A DNA stretch of 64,000 nucleotides. Origin: Vandiemenella viatica. Its lineage: Eukaryota > Arthropoda > Insecta > Orthoptera > Morabidae. The stretch spans positions 43,684,047 through 43,748,046 of the forward strand of contig CM061918.1 of NCBI GenBank assembly GCA_031002005.1. The letters are read 5' to 3'. Below the pieces are notes generated by a model that had not been told where the DNA came from, did not search any database, and saw nothing but the letters and a program-made list of their open reading frames with translations. Both the position numbers and the translations under genes were made by a program. Shown here one piece after another: positions 45,191-56,321 of the stretch; position 1 is the first letter of the stretch; each line of letters starts with the position of its first letter.

Positions 45191-46785
45191 ATATTTTTTA
45201 TGATGTACTATTCATGTTTTTTATTTTCAATTATTTATATTTACCTATTTAACATTCATTATTTTATTTGTTATCAATTTCTTTTGCCCTTCCCTGTCTT
45301 CTCTCTGAACTTATCCCCATCAAATGCACTGCTCGACAGCAACTATTTGAGCTATTTGCTTATAGCACCCGCCCACCACCAAGTTCTCTTATTGAAGAGG
45401 GTTAACCTCTCTAACAGCCAACTCAGTTCATTTGTCCACACCAAACATACCAACCTGTAGCAGTACTTTCATTTGGACAGATGCCATGCTTATCACGCTA
45501 AACCCTCCCTCCCCTGTAGCCATGGTATTAGTGGAAGGCATATATGCTCCAACCAGCAGGCCCTCACACTGTACAACAAATAATATATAGTCTGAAGCTG
45601 GCATTCACAGCAGGTTGAACCAACAGGCAAGCATGTTGAGTGTATGAGGATCGCAAGATATGGTTTCCCATATTTGAATGTGAAGTGGCTAGGAAGTAAG
45701 CAGCTTGATGCAGTTTTTTTACACATGTAGACAAATGCTCAGGAAGAACTGAGAGCTACTGGTAATTTGTGATCAGGGTAAAATGCATTGCATTTTCAAA
45801 TGTATACATGGTGTGAATCTGCAATTGTAGTAGAAGAAGTATGTCATGCCTTATCCACAGTCAAGTAACTAAAATAACTGTTGGTCGTGATGGAGAAACC
45901 TGTAAGAGGGTGTCAATAAATCTAGATTGATCTTTAAAGCGAACCGTGTTATGATTTCTGAACATAAACGAACCTGCAAGCCTAACAATGAGTGGGATAA
46001 ACAGTATCACATTACCCCAATCAAAACCCAGCTTATTGCGACACCCAGCTTATCACGACAAACCATCCCAAACCCTCTAATACCAACCACAGTCCAGTTC
46101 TGGTCACCCAGTACTGGTAATCAATTAAATGAGTCCTTTGGCAAGATTATTATTTCATTTGAGCCCTCTTTGAAATCCTCCATGACCCTCCCAGAACTCC
46201 TAATCCAAGCCAACTCCTAACCCACAAACATGGGATTCCCTATTCTACAAGACAGCTCCAAGGCTCTTTATCGTGACATAAATCCCACTGCAAATGGTGC
46301 AACAGACACCATGTCTTCTCTACCTTCACCAACCCAGTAACCAGAGAAAGCTTACCCTCATAGGACACGCCACATGTGAATTTCCCAAGATATACAGGGT
46401 GATTCAAAATAACGTGGACAAAATGACATGGTAGATCAGTCATACAATAAGAATCAATAATCGCATAGGAACAGAGAATCACAACTGTGATCCGGAGCCG
46501 CTACAGGCCATCTAAAATAATACTGACACAAAGAGAAGAAACAAAACCATTACAGATCAATGCAGTGTTGTTGTAGGCCATTTTTCTGCAGTTGCTCAGT
46601 ACACAACAGCAAAGACAAATGGCTGTAATGGAAACATGCTTTGGAGAGAAAGCAAAGATGTGTGGTTACTATCCTCAAATCCACTAATGTAAATAGTAAG
46701 TGTAAATAATAAGAAAATGTATCAGTTTAGAATTATGTCAAATAAGTTTTGAAAACCCAATATAAATTTTAAAATAGATTCGTCA

Positions 46786-46816
46786 CTGATGATGCCTCGA
46801 TGAGAGGCAAAACGCG
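46786..46816 (+). ncRNA. Hammerhead-like core with canonical CTGATGA
   Basis: CTGATGA, one T, GCCTC, loop GATGA, GAGGC, then AAAAC where GAAAC would be expected. GTC sits just upstream (46782-46784). It lies in non-coding sequence of the TIR transposon and may be a captured PLE terminal fragment. The mutated G suggests it is inactive. Confidence 0.45.
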
Positions 46817-46950
46817 TACGGCAATAATGCTACAAATACAGTTGCATTGGCATCATTTTATCATTTAATTTACATTACAGATCATTTTATTTACAATTAC
46901 TCACTCACATGCGACTAATGCAAGCCAAATGTTGAGCCTACAGCAGATGC

Positions 46951-47180
46951 TCAAAGTTTTTGCCATATGCATCGAGGCAAGCCCGGCATGGAACGGCGCA
47001 CCTTCTCAAAGATACCAGGCGTATCCCGAACACATCTGGCTGCCGCAATGATTCTTCCTTCCAAGTCTTCCGGCATTTCAACAGGTGTTTCATACACAAG
47101 TCCTTTTAAAAATCCCCACAAGAAAAAATCCAAGGGAAACAGGTCTGTTGATTATGGTGGCTTGTGTTTGTATCGCAACG
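46951..47180 (-). pseudogene. Transposase C-terminal fragment (DUF4817-type element)
   Basis: Minus strand: STDLFPLDFFLWGFLKGLVY (third catalytic Asp block, preceded by a stop), then EMPEDLEGRIIAAARCVRDT and the end at 46951. Same family as the protein at 95-1112 (PRSPDLTPWDFFLWGFIKDN) but a distinct subfamily. The N-terminal two thirds are absent. Confidence 0.85.
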
Positions 47181-47255
47181 CCCTCTCGTGGCTCTAGCGC
47201 CCTGTACAGGCGTTTGAGACCCTCTGTTCCCATGCAATTTTTGATCCTTATTGTA

Positions 47256-48588
47256 CGAGGGTAGACTTTAAAGTAAGGTCTCCAACGGTGTAGCGTCGCC
47301 GCATCAGGAGCTAGACGAAATCTGGCAACGCCGCCGTGTTCCCTGACTCGCGGGCTAAATTCCTGGTGGGGAAGACACGGCTCGGCCGCTCAGTCTTGGC
47401 TCAGCAGCCGTCCGCGATGGAACTGCCTCTCGCTTCTCCGTCCAGGTGTGAAATTCGTTCGGTCATCCGCTTTTTGACTGCACAAAAAGTGCCACCCATC
47501 GAAATCCATCGTCAGCTAGTGAAAGTTTACGGGGAAAAATGTATGGACATCAATAACGTGCGTAAGTGGGCACGTGAGTTCATTTCCGGCCGAATAAACC
47601 GTTCACGACGAGGAGAGAAGTGGCCGGCCGTCACGCTCAGACAAGATCGTCCAAGCTGTGGAGGCAGAAATGCTCAAAAACCGTCATGCTACTGTTAAGG
47701 AATTGGAAGAGAAGCTTGGAGGAGTGTGCAGCAAGGACGCAATTTGAGTTATCCTTAAGGAGAAGTTGCTGTATCACAAAGTTTCGGCAAGATGGGTGCC
47801 AAAACAGCTGACCGAAGACCACAAGCGGCAGCGCGTGGAATGTGCGGAGGAAGTTTTGCGGCGTTTTGAAGAGGAAGGAGAGGAATTTTTAGATGGTTTC
47901 GTAACGGGGGATGAAACATGGGCTCATCACTATACACCTGAGACAAAGCAGCAGTCCAAACAATGGAGCCACAGCTCGTCTCCAAAACCGAAAAAGTTCA
48001 AGGCAACACTGTCAGCCGGAAAGGTGATAGCAACTGTGTTTTGGGACCGTCGCGGCTTGTTGTTAGTGGATTTCATGCCTAAAGGAACCACTATCAATTC
48101 TGAGAGATATTGTGAAACCCTCCAAAAGCTTCGCCGAGCCATTAAGAACAAACGCCCAGGAATGCTGACCAAAGGAGTCAATTTTCATCACGACAATGCG
48201 CGCCCGCATACAGCGAATCGGACGACCGAGCTGATCAAGAAGTTTGGATGGAAAATCGTGGAACACCCTCCCTACAGTCCGGACGTCGCCCCCAGCGACT
48301 ATCATCTGTTCCCCGTCCTGAAAAAACACCTCGGAGGGAAGAAATTCGAGTCGGACGCGGAGGTTCAAGAAGAGGTCACCAACTGGCTGCGCGACGCGGA
48401 CGCAGGGTGGTACGAGGATGGAGTACAGAAGTTCATCGTGCGGATGCGGAAGGTCGTCGAGAAAAATGGCGATTACATTGAAAAATAGCTTAGGCCATGG
48501 CCTTTCCAACGGCGTATAAATCAATGTAAATAAATGTCATTTTCTATGAGAAAAAAAATAGGAGACCTTACTTTAAAGTCTACCCTCG
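47256..48588 (+). mobile_element. Mariner C, 1333 bp, perfect 28-bp TIRs
   Basis: Both ends carry CGAGGGTAGACTTTAAAGTA followed by AGGTCTCC with no mismatch, flanked by TA (47254-47255; 48589-48590). Markedly GC-richer in its coding part than the surroundings. The youngest-looking DNA transposon in the window. Confidence 0.95.
47417..48488 (+). pseudogene. Mariner transposase (C), nearly intact
   Basis: Start at the ATG at 47417 (MELPLASPSRCEIRSVIRFL). The N-terminal helix-turn-helix region IEIHRQLVKVYGEK...NNVRKWAREF leads to a one-base insertion near 47600. Reading continues in the next frame (DEERSGRPSRSD) to a TGA at 47745-47747. From 47748 it is open to 48488: SARWVPKQLTEDHK, GDETWAHHY (first Asp), HDNARPHTAN (second Asp) and YSPDVAPSDYHLF (third Asp; DD34D spacing). 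It ends KNGDYIEK. The catalytic triad is complete; only two lesions prevent a full product. Confidence 0.94.
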
Positions 48589-48919
48589 TATGACAGATCT
48601 ACCATGTCATTTTGTCCATGTTATTTTGAATTACCCAGTATATTAACTAACCAGCAATTATTTCCCAGTCTCATACTTAGATCTGACCACAAATCCACTA
48701 ATTATCAGAATGAATGGCCACAGACAAACGGTATCCACAGAGAATTCTCCGTACCTAGTATCTCTTTATATCATCCCTCACAAAATGAACACTTTCAATT
48801 CTAACTTTTCCATTCTTGACATCAGACTCCCCTCAAATACAAGCAACATCTGTGAATTCAGAAGGTGGAAACCGGTTAATCAGGTACCAAACATCTGCCA
48901 GGTCTTTAGATAACACCCA

Positions 48920-49514
48920 GTAATCTTACTTCTTTTCCACCCAATACCTGCCCCCTTTTGCCCACATGAACCATCTCTCACCAGAGCTGATTTTTATGAA
49001 GAGTGTAACATTTTCAAGTTTTTATTCAATATTTTAAAATATTTATACAAGAATTTAACTTCTCAAAATTTTCTGTCTACTCCTCCCACATGCCCGTGAC
49101 TTGTTCCTATGATATAGTCTCCAATTCTACAATGCTTGGGTATATGCCTTTCAAGTCCCACTCCATACTTTTCGCCATGTTGATTTTTCACCCACCATGA
49201 GCTGCAGATCAATAATTTGAGCCTCCAGTTAGCTGCCAGCCATTTCAGCTGCTTCACTATATTGTTGATGAAGGGATATAATCAGAAAATTTCAATAGTC
49301 AATGTTTTTTCGTATCTATCCCTGTTTTGGTGCCACTGCAACCTTCAACTTTGATAAGTTGTGGTTATTCTCCAATCCACATGTTTAATGTATCCCACTT
49401 TATAGTGCCTTTGTTTCCTTACAATATTTTGTAACAATGAAATAACAGGTGCTAAGCAGCAAAAAGGAATTGAAAGTTAGGAAAGAAAAATGTACCATGG
49501 CTTACCGTTTAGAT
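48920..49514. other. Spacer with a family-2 Penelope-end fragment
   Basis: GGTGCCACTGCAACCTTCAA at 49330-49350 and the following TTTGATAAGTTGTGG echo the terminal repeat of family 2. Otherwise unassigned. Confidence 0.4.
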
Positions 49515-49853
49515 TATAGATTCCAAACTAGAGGGTGCGCCCCCCTCCCCCCCCCCCTAGAGGGTTGTGGAGTGTGAGTTTGCTTTGCCACCAGTGTGGA
49601 CAATATGATGGCACTATATCTTCGGAAGTATGATATCTCCTTCTCCACCTCTTAGAGCTAATAACCTTTGTTCTAACATCCCAAAGTGATTTTTCCTCTG
49701 AGATGCCATTGTTAATATTGAGAAGTTGGCTTTTACATTTTTAATAATAAAATTTTTGCAGAGAGGATGGGGCAAGGAAACTTTTGTTTTGTTGGAAGAG
49801 GGTCATGGGTTGATGGAAGGGAGGTGTGATAATGAAAAGTTTGGGAAACCCTA
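49515..49853. mobile_element. Possible hAT MITE
   Basis: Left TATAGATTCCAAACT and right (inward) TAGGGTTTCCCAAACT are similar; the 8 bases outside are GTTTAGAT and TTTTAGAT (one mismatch). A poly-C run follows the left end. hAT assignment is tentative. Confidence 0.5.
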
Positions 49854-50111
49854 TTTTAGATGATGGCTGTATAGAATAGAGAAATGTAACTGGCATGAAC
49901 ACAAAAAAAAGAAAATTGGGATTAGCATTGCAGAGGGTGCAAGCTGTAGAAGAATGCCTCACCTCCACAATGTCCTATTTATTGAGGAATGGTTAACAGC
50001 TGAAAATTTCAGTGTCTTTTGTGTTTGTGTCTGTTACGAGTGTTCATGCTACACAGCCATCATCTTAAAGGTAAGCGAAGGTTCATTTCCCCATCATATA
50101 TATATAGTACA

Positions 50112-50230
50112 AATATAGATAAGTCATACCCACCACTCATCAAAGTTGAAAGGGAGAGAGTAGCAGCAACAAAAAATTTAATTAAAAAAATGTAACAACA
50201 AAAACACAGTGTTTCAGATAGAATTTTATA
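50112..50230 (-). repeat. Family-2 Penelope terminal-repeat copy, minus strand
   Basis: ACTCATCAAAGTTGAAAGGG, TAGCAGCAACAAAA and AACACAGTGTTTC are the reverse of the arm at 38697-38815. Inverted relative to the fragment at 49.33 kb. Confidence 0.6.
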
Positions 50231-50330
50231 TATATGGGAAAATGAAGCAGCTTTTATCTGATATAAAGCATAAGGAAAATTAACAAATCATGCACCAAAG
50301 TTTAGAGCTGTGACAGTGAATAACACATAA

Positions 50331-52254
50331 TGGGGCGTGCATTAATTACGTGAGGTAAAATGGGGGGGGGGGGAAGGTCCGGCGAAATCTCATGAAGGGG
50401 GAGTGGAGGGAGTGGACGAAAATCTCACATGCGGTTTTGAAATTCTTAAAGGACAGTAGAGTTAAAACAAAAACAAAAAAAGTCCACAAATGACCGGGAT
50501 GTCTACTTTAAAAGGGGGTGGGGGGGGGGGGTTATAAGGTCTACAATAGACTGGCGCATAATAGTTCGCGACTGGGAGCACTCAGTTTAGTTTGCAGCTC
50601 CCTCGTGAACTAGTTCGCTCTTTTAGTTCGCGTCTCGAATTCAGAGAAACAGATTGTACGCTCGCCTTGCTACCGCTACTGCACCTGCTATTTTGTTTGT
50701 TATATCAGTTTTATTTGGACATCACGTAATCATTTTCTGTCGTTTCTAAATGGAATTTAATATAACCTTCTTAACAAAAGTTATTACTTAATAATAGCCC
50801 TTTCAAATGACATTAGCATGATCAATGGCCACCGATAAACCAAAGTGCACATTGTCCTTTGCACAAATGGATAAACTGAATAACTGTTCTGTTTTTACTT
50901 TTTACTTAACATGCATTCAAAAAATATTAATTTTTAGAAGCCAAATTCTCCACAGAAAGTGATAATATTAAAAATAATGTTCTAGTATTCGTTGATAAAT
51001 GTCTGGAGTATCTTAATAAATGGCTACATTTTAATGAAAACAATTGGTCATAAAAAATCCAAAAATTAAATTCAAAACATGAGGTTTCATTTGATGACTG
51101 TGAGACAATATTAGGGGTTCTAAATTTACAGGGAAAAATGAGTATCAAAGTGAACTAAATTTACTCTGAAATATCAATATTACACGGATCTAGGTAAAAG
51201 TAAGAGCAGTATTTCATTAGTAAAAAATGAACTTTTGATCAACATTAATTTAACAACCGAAAGCGATAAAGCATATGACAATTTTACTGTAGACAAAAAA
51301 TTGTTAAAGATGCAAGAAGTTCAAAAAATATAGCTTAAAAAATAAAATAGTAAAAAAACGTACCTTTTCTACTCTTTCGTAAAATATTACGTTTTTGAAG
51401 TGCACTATATTTTTATAGGTTATTCTAAAAAATATACTACCATCAACCAAGAAAATGTTGGTAACCCTAGCGGCGAATGGTGCTAATTCGTGATGGGCAA
51501 TGCTCAGTTTAGTTCGTGAACGTCAATGCTGTTTAGTTTGCAACCGGTAGCGCTCAGTTTAGTTTGCAACCGGTAGCGTTCGGTTTAGTTCGCAGCTCCT
51601 TAGGGAACTAGGTTGCTCCCTTATGGAATTCCAGAAAGACAGCTCATTTGCTCGCTGTGCTAGCGCTACTGCACGCACTCTCTTCTTTGTTATAGTAGTT
51701 GTGGTTATCGATCTTCGTCTTTTAATTGTTAATGGGATCGAAGTGTGTTTTGTTTTCATATTACATGTTCAATTTCCGTTTGTGACTTCTGCAATATTTG
51801 TTAATGTTGAACAGTTATATATATATATATCTGTGTCTTCAGTGAAATGTGTCCACAGCAAACTGTGTTTCCTTTTAGATAATAAACTAAAACAGTCGGT
51901 TTTCGGGAAAGGATCGAATGAACTAATGAACTAAGGAGCAACAGATCTGGAACCAGTTCGCGTAGTTCGCCTGTGGGAGCGCTCTTCTGAACTAGTTCAT
52001 TCGCGAAATACACAAGACTAGTCTACAAATCACCTTTGTGGAGGGTATAACCGCCCTCGGAAGCAGGATAGCTAAAAAAAAAAAGAAAAAAAAGATCTCA
52101 AAACACTACGAGATCGATCAGCAGGGAGGGGGGAGGGGTGTTTCCTGTCAAAATCTCATGTCTCCTTGGAGGAGAGGGGGGAGGGACTGACCAGATCTCA
52201 ATAAATCCCACCAGGTTTCCAGAAAAATACCCCACATAATTAATGGACGTCCCA
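50331..52254. mobile_element. Harbinger-like MITE containing a hAT-like element
   Basis: TGGGGCGTGCATTAATTACG (left) and TGGGACGTCCATTAATTATG (right, inward) are flanked by TAA (50328-50330; 52255-52257). G-rich tracts lie just inside, as in the MITEs at 15 kb. Removing 50547-52020 and one duplication leaves about 440 bp. Confidence 0.75.
50547..52020. mobile_element. hAT-like non-autonomous element, 1474 bp
   Basis: An exact 8-bp duplication GTCTACAA (50539-50546; 52021-52028) flanks termini TAGACTGGCGCAT and TAGTCTTGTGTAT (inward). Inside, sub-terminal blocks rich in AGTTCG/GAACTA recur, and a stretch of about 150 bp (50570-50720) is repeated directly near 51550-51700. No transposase is visible. 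Confidence 0.8.
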
Positions 52255-52521
52255 TAAGATGGACACAAAATATATTATTTTTGTATAAAACCTTATTCAT
52301 TCAATAGAGAATGAGTCATTTGGTTCCAGAGATATATACACACTAAGAGTTACTACATTAAACATAGAGGCGGTGGTGAAATGAATACATGGGGTGCCAG
52401 TTGAAGATTGCTGAGACATTAAAACAGACACAAATTGAGCACTGAAATTTTTGAGCTTATAACCCTTCTTCAACAACAGAGTGAGGTATCTGACTGATTG
52501 AGCCTGGCAGTTAAATACATA

Positions 52522-53060
52522 CGAGGGCAGTCCGATAAGTACTTAGCCTACAAAAGAAAAAACGAAAATTTTGCAAAAGTGGTGATTTATTTCTCAACAT
52601 AGTCTCCTTTTAGCTTGATACACTTGACTCAGCGATGCTCCAACTTACTTAACCCGTCTTAAAAATACGTTTTCTGGAGATCTGCAAAGTAGGCCTCCGT
52701 GGCGGCGATAACCTCCTCATTCGACTCAAATTTCTGCCCGGCAAGTGTCCTCTTCAAGTTTGTAAACAAAAAGAAGTTGCAAGGGGCCAAATCTGGAGAA
52801 TATCGTGGATGGGGCAGTAGTTTGTAGCCCAAATTGACCAATTTGGCCATGGCGACGGCGGAGGTGTGAGCTGGTGCGTTGTCATGGTGGAAGAGCATTT
52901 TTTTCTTTGCCAAATGGGGCCATTTTTTCTGCAATTTGGCATCGAATTGGCCCAATAATTCGGCATGGTTAATGTTGTTATCTGCATAATGTTTCCCAAG
53001 CAGAGTACTTTGAATGTTACCACAGAGGTATTCAGCAAATAATGTGTAGCACACTTACTA
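52522..53060 (-). mobile_element. Truncated mariner D
   Basis: The 3' terminus CGAGGGCAGTCCGATAAGTA at 52522, preceded by TA, begins the element in minus orientation. The other end is missing; similarity stops near 53060. Confidence 0.85.
52659..53054 (-). pseudogene. Mariner transposase (D), C-terminal 130 residues
   Basis: Open frame with LFAEYLCGNIQSTLLGKHYA, FHHDNAPAHTSA (second Asp) and YSPDLAPCNFFLF, where the third catalytic Asp is replaced by Asn (34 residues on). It ends ATEAYFADLQKTYF. The DNA-binding part and first Asp are missing. Inactive on two counts. Confidence 0.88.
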
Positions 53061-53607
53061 GGATGAGTTCACAAATTTAATTGTCTGACTATGAACAGTG
53101 TCAGTAACAATACGGAATTACAACCTGCCACAGATGATTGTTTCATTTAGTTTCCTTATTAATATTTGCAGTAAGTTTTGTATTCCTTTTAACTCACAAC
53201 ACTTTCTAAAATTAAAAATTACTAAGTCTGAACCAATTTTCCTTTCTCAGAAATAATGTAAACTGGTAGCTTTGCTAATTTTAACTGAATCAAATGCACA
53301 GCTATTTGAAATACAGTCATATTATGTCATAACAGAGATTTCGATTTTACAAAACAAAACAAAAAATCCAATATTTGAAAGGGTATTGTATTTAAAACTA
53401 TCAGTGTGAGTGAAATTTTGGTATTAACAATTTGAAAGTAAGGAAGAATTGTATTTGCTATAGAAAGAACTTTAATTCTAATTCTAGCATGACAGAAATT
53501 TGTGACAGTTGTATTGAAACAGGAACAGGGAAAACTGCCATGGACAATTCAGTCAAAAGGAGGATGGATAGAGTAAATTCATCACTTACCTATAGTACAG
53601 CAAGATA

Positions 53608-54746
53608 CACTGAAGAGCCAAAGAAACTGGTACACCTGCCTAAGATCGTGTAGGGCTCCCTGAGCAAACAGAAGTGCCGCAACACGACATGGCATGGGCT
53701 CAACTAATGTCTGAAGTAGTGCTGGAAGGAATTGATACCATACATCCTGCAAGGCTGTCCATAAATCCAATAAATCCATAAGAGAACAAGGGCATGGAGA
53801 TCTCTTCTGAACGGTACATTGTGAGGCATCCCAAATATGTTCAATAATTTTCTTGTCTGGGGAGTTTGTTGGCCAGCGAAGGTGTTTAATCTCAAAAGAG
53901 TGTTCCTGGAGCCACTCTGTAACAATTCTGGATGTGTGGGATGTCACATTGTCCTGCTGGAATTGTCCAAGTCCGTCGGAATGCACAATGGACATGAATG
54001 GATGCATGTGATCAGCCAGGATGTGCACGTACATGTCACCTGTCAGTGTCGTATCTAGATATATCAGGGGTCCTTTGTCTCTCCAGCTGCACATGCCCCA
54101 CGCCATTACAGATCCTCCACAAGCTAGACCAGCTGACATGCTGGGGCCATGAATTCATGAGGTTGTCTCCATTGCTCGATACAATTGGAAACGAGACTCA
54201 TCAGACCAGGCAACATGTTTCCAGTCATCAACAGTCCAATGTCGGTGTTGACGGGCCGAGACGAGGCGTAAAGCTTTGTGTTGTGCACTCAGCTCCTAAA
54301 GCCCATATCAATGATGTTTCATTGAATGGTTTGCACGCTGACATTTGTTGGTGGCCCAGCATTGAAATCTGCAGCAAATTGTGGAAGGGTTGCACTTCTG
54401 TCACGTTGAATGATTCTCTTCAGTCGTCATTTGTCCCGTTCTGGCAGGATATTTTTTCGGGCGCAATGATGTCAGAGATTTGATGTTTTACCAGATTCCC
54501 AATATTCATGGTGCACCCGTGAAATGGTCATATGGGAAAATCCCCACCTCAACTCTCATTTGCCAACTATAACACCACTTAAATCGTGATAACCTGCCAT
54601 TGTAACTGCATTAACCAATCTAACGCCTTTGCCAGACACCTGTTGTCTTATATAGGCGCTGCTGACAGCAGCTCCGTGCTCTGAGTGTTTACAAATCTCT
54701 GTGTTTGCATACGAATGCCTATACCAGTTTCTTTGTCTCTTCAGTA
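53608..54746 (-). mobile_element. Tc1-like transposon, 1139 bp
   Basis: Left CACTGAAGAGCCAAAGAAAC and right (inward) TACTGAAGAGACAAAGAAAC, flanked by TA (53606-53607; 54747-54748). These are common Tc1-family termini in arthropods. Confidence 0.88.
53640..54600 (-). pseudogene. Tc1-like transposase, decayed
   Basis: From the ATG at 54600 (MAGYHDLSGVIVGK) through TISRVHHEYWESGKTSN and RLKRIIQRDRSATLPQFAADFN (DNA-binding region, with stops). A poor middle follows, then the open part from 54139: CGGSVMAWGMCSWRDKGPL, FQQDNVTSHTSRIV (second Asp) and WPTNSPDKKIIEHIWD (final acidic residue Glu). I count 36 residues between them (DD36E-like). The first Asp block is unreadable. Non-functional. Confidence 0.82.
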
Positions 54747-54748
54747 TA

Positions 54749-56317
54749 GTTATAGTAGTGTTATTTTATTTATTAAAAAAAAAGAAGATGAACAAAGAAA
54801 TACTAAATAAGATAGGCAGTAAGCAACCATTTTGATTTTCTTGTCTATCCTCCCATTTTTCTTCTTTCTTTTATTGCTCTCCTTATACCTCTTGGTCCTC
54901 CCCTCACATTAAGTTTATCAACCACATTATTCACAACCAACTATCAAAACTTATTCAACCAACTGGATTATTTGTGATCACAAATGTGTGGTTTGATGCA
55001 TGTACTAATTACTTTACTCATAATTCATGTTTAATGTTAAGGATTAAATTTCTTTCACTATTCTTGTATTAAAAACCATCAGATTATTTTGACTTAAGTA
55101 AAGGAATTTGTATTTATGTGCAGTCATGTAAAAGGATCATGCATTTGGAAACTTAGAAAATTAAAATTCATAATTTAAATTATGATGAATAACTAACTTG
55201 ATGTAATGACAAAGTATGTTTAAATATGTCACCTTATCCTAAATAAAAACAAAATAGGTCTACAGCAGTAGTGAATTGTTTGAACTGTTATGACCATAGG
55301 AATGGAGACTTTGTTGATAGTAGTTCTCAGTGTTATGCTCTTGGGGTTCTACCAGTGTTTTGTAGTAATGTCCCACTAAAGCCCTGGTTAGAATCCTAAC
55401 TGCAAATCACTGGTTTACTGCCTATGAACACATTTCATATCAGAATATGGCTCAATGCTTTCGGATGATTAGTCAGCACTGCTGGCAGTAGAAGATTCAT
55501 CTGAAAACAAATATTCAGCTTTTGGTGTCTAGAGTTGAAGTTCATAAGATCCTCACAACTACTGCCTCTTCCTGAAGAAATTATCTGAAGAGACTGACTT
55601 TGAGCACATAATTATAGGCCCATTTTCTGAGTGATACTTTTGTTCTGAATCAGATTGTGTGGTTATATCTTCAGATGGCTGATTCTTCAAAGCATCACAT
55701 CTTTGTAGCAACAGTCCCAGCAGAAAATGAAATTTTACCATCACTGAAGCTTTGAGGAGTCCAGAATACCATGCCTCGAACTTGTGCTCATAGCCACACT
55801 GTTCAATTCGGACTTTCGATGCGCCTATAAGAGAAGACTTTATCACAAACGTCCACATTCCTGTTTAACTTAGTGGACCCGCAGGATATCAAGGAACGCC
55901 ATAATGTAGAAAAGGCTTTGATTTTTTAAGGAACAAACCTGCATCAGATTAATTTATTAAAACTAAATTCATAGAATGTTTCCAGTGTTGTCTATACAGT
56001 TTTCACTGTATTGGCCGTTTTTAGGATCCTGCAACCAAAATGATAAAAACACAGCTATTGTAATTTTATCATGTTAATCCTCCCATGTGCAGAAAATTAC
56101 TAAAGAAAACCCAAAAAAAGCTCTTCTTTCACTATTCGTCTATACACAAAACAGAAGTATCAAAATTTCTTGCACATTTTCGATCAAGTGAGGTGGTGTA
56201 AACATGTATTAAAAAATGCTGATAATTTTGCTTCAAGAAATATTTATATAATGTATTTTGTAAGATATGAGTTCCTAAAATTTGTAAACAATGTGTCCTC
56301 CATTTAACATTCTAACC
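54749..56317. other. Unassigned AT-rich sequence
   Basis: A B-box-like phrase GGTTAGAATCCTAACT near 55386 hints at an old SINE. Nothing else. Confidence 0.4.
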
Positions 56318-56321
56318 ATAT

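Larger units (their letters stand above)
46395..48638 (-). mobile_element. DUF4817-type TIR transposon containing a mariner
   Basis: Inverted termini of about 50 bp with few mismatches (CAGGGTGATTCAAAATAACG at the left; right end inward CTGGGTAATTCAAAATAACA), flanked by TA (46393-46394; 48639-48640). Without the mariner at 47256-48588 it is about 0.9 kb and holds only the transposase C-terminus, so it was a deletion derivative before the mariner arrived. Confidence 0.88.
45300..48915 (+). pseudogene. Penelope-like element, family 2 copy c, split by a TIR transposon
   Basis: 45400-45580 encodes HTKHTNL and a decayed RT end. After a 350-bp unrelated stretch, 45930-46390 continues to GHATCEFPKIY of the Cys-rich linker. 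The frame is cut at 46394 by the transposon 46395-48638. On the far side 48645-48915 continues with MATDKR-type and FNSNFSILDIRLPS / EFRRW codons of the endonuclease end. Decayed to a similar degree as copy b. Confidence 0.72.

Noticed and set aside
45200..45460. Hydrophobic 86-codon frame, possible membrane protein
   Set aside because: It straddles AT-rich DNA and decayed Penelope sequence (HTKHTNL at its end); hydrophobicity follows from T-richness.
48063..48524. 153-codon minus-strand frame
   Set aside because: Antisense shadow of mariner C transposase.
53998..54483. 161-codon plus-strand frame
   Set aside because: Antisense shadow of the Tc1-like transposase; no domain of its own.
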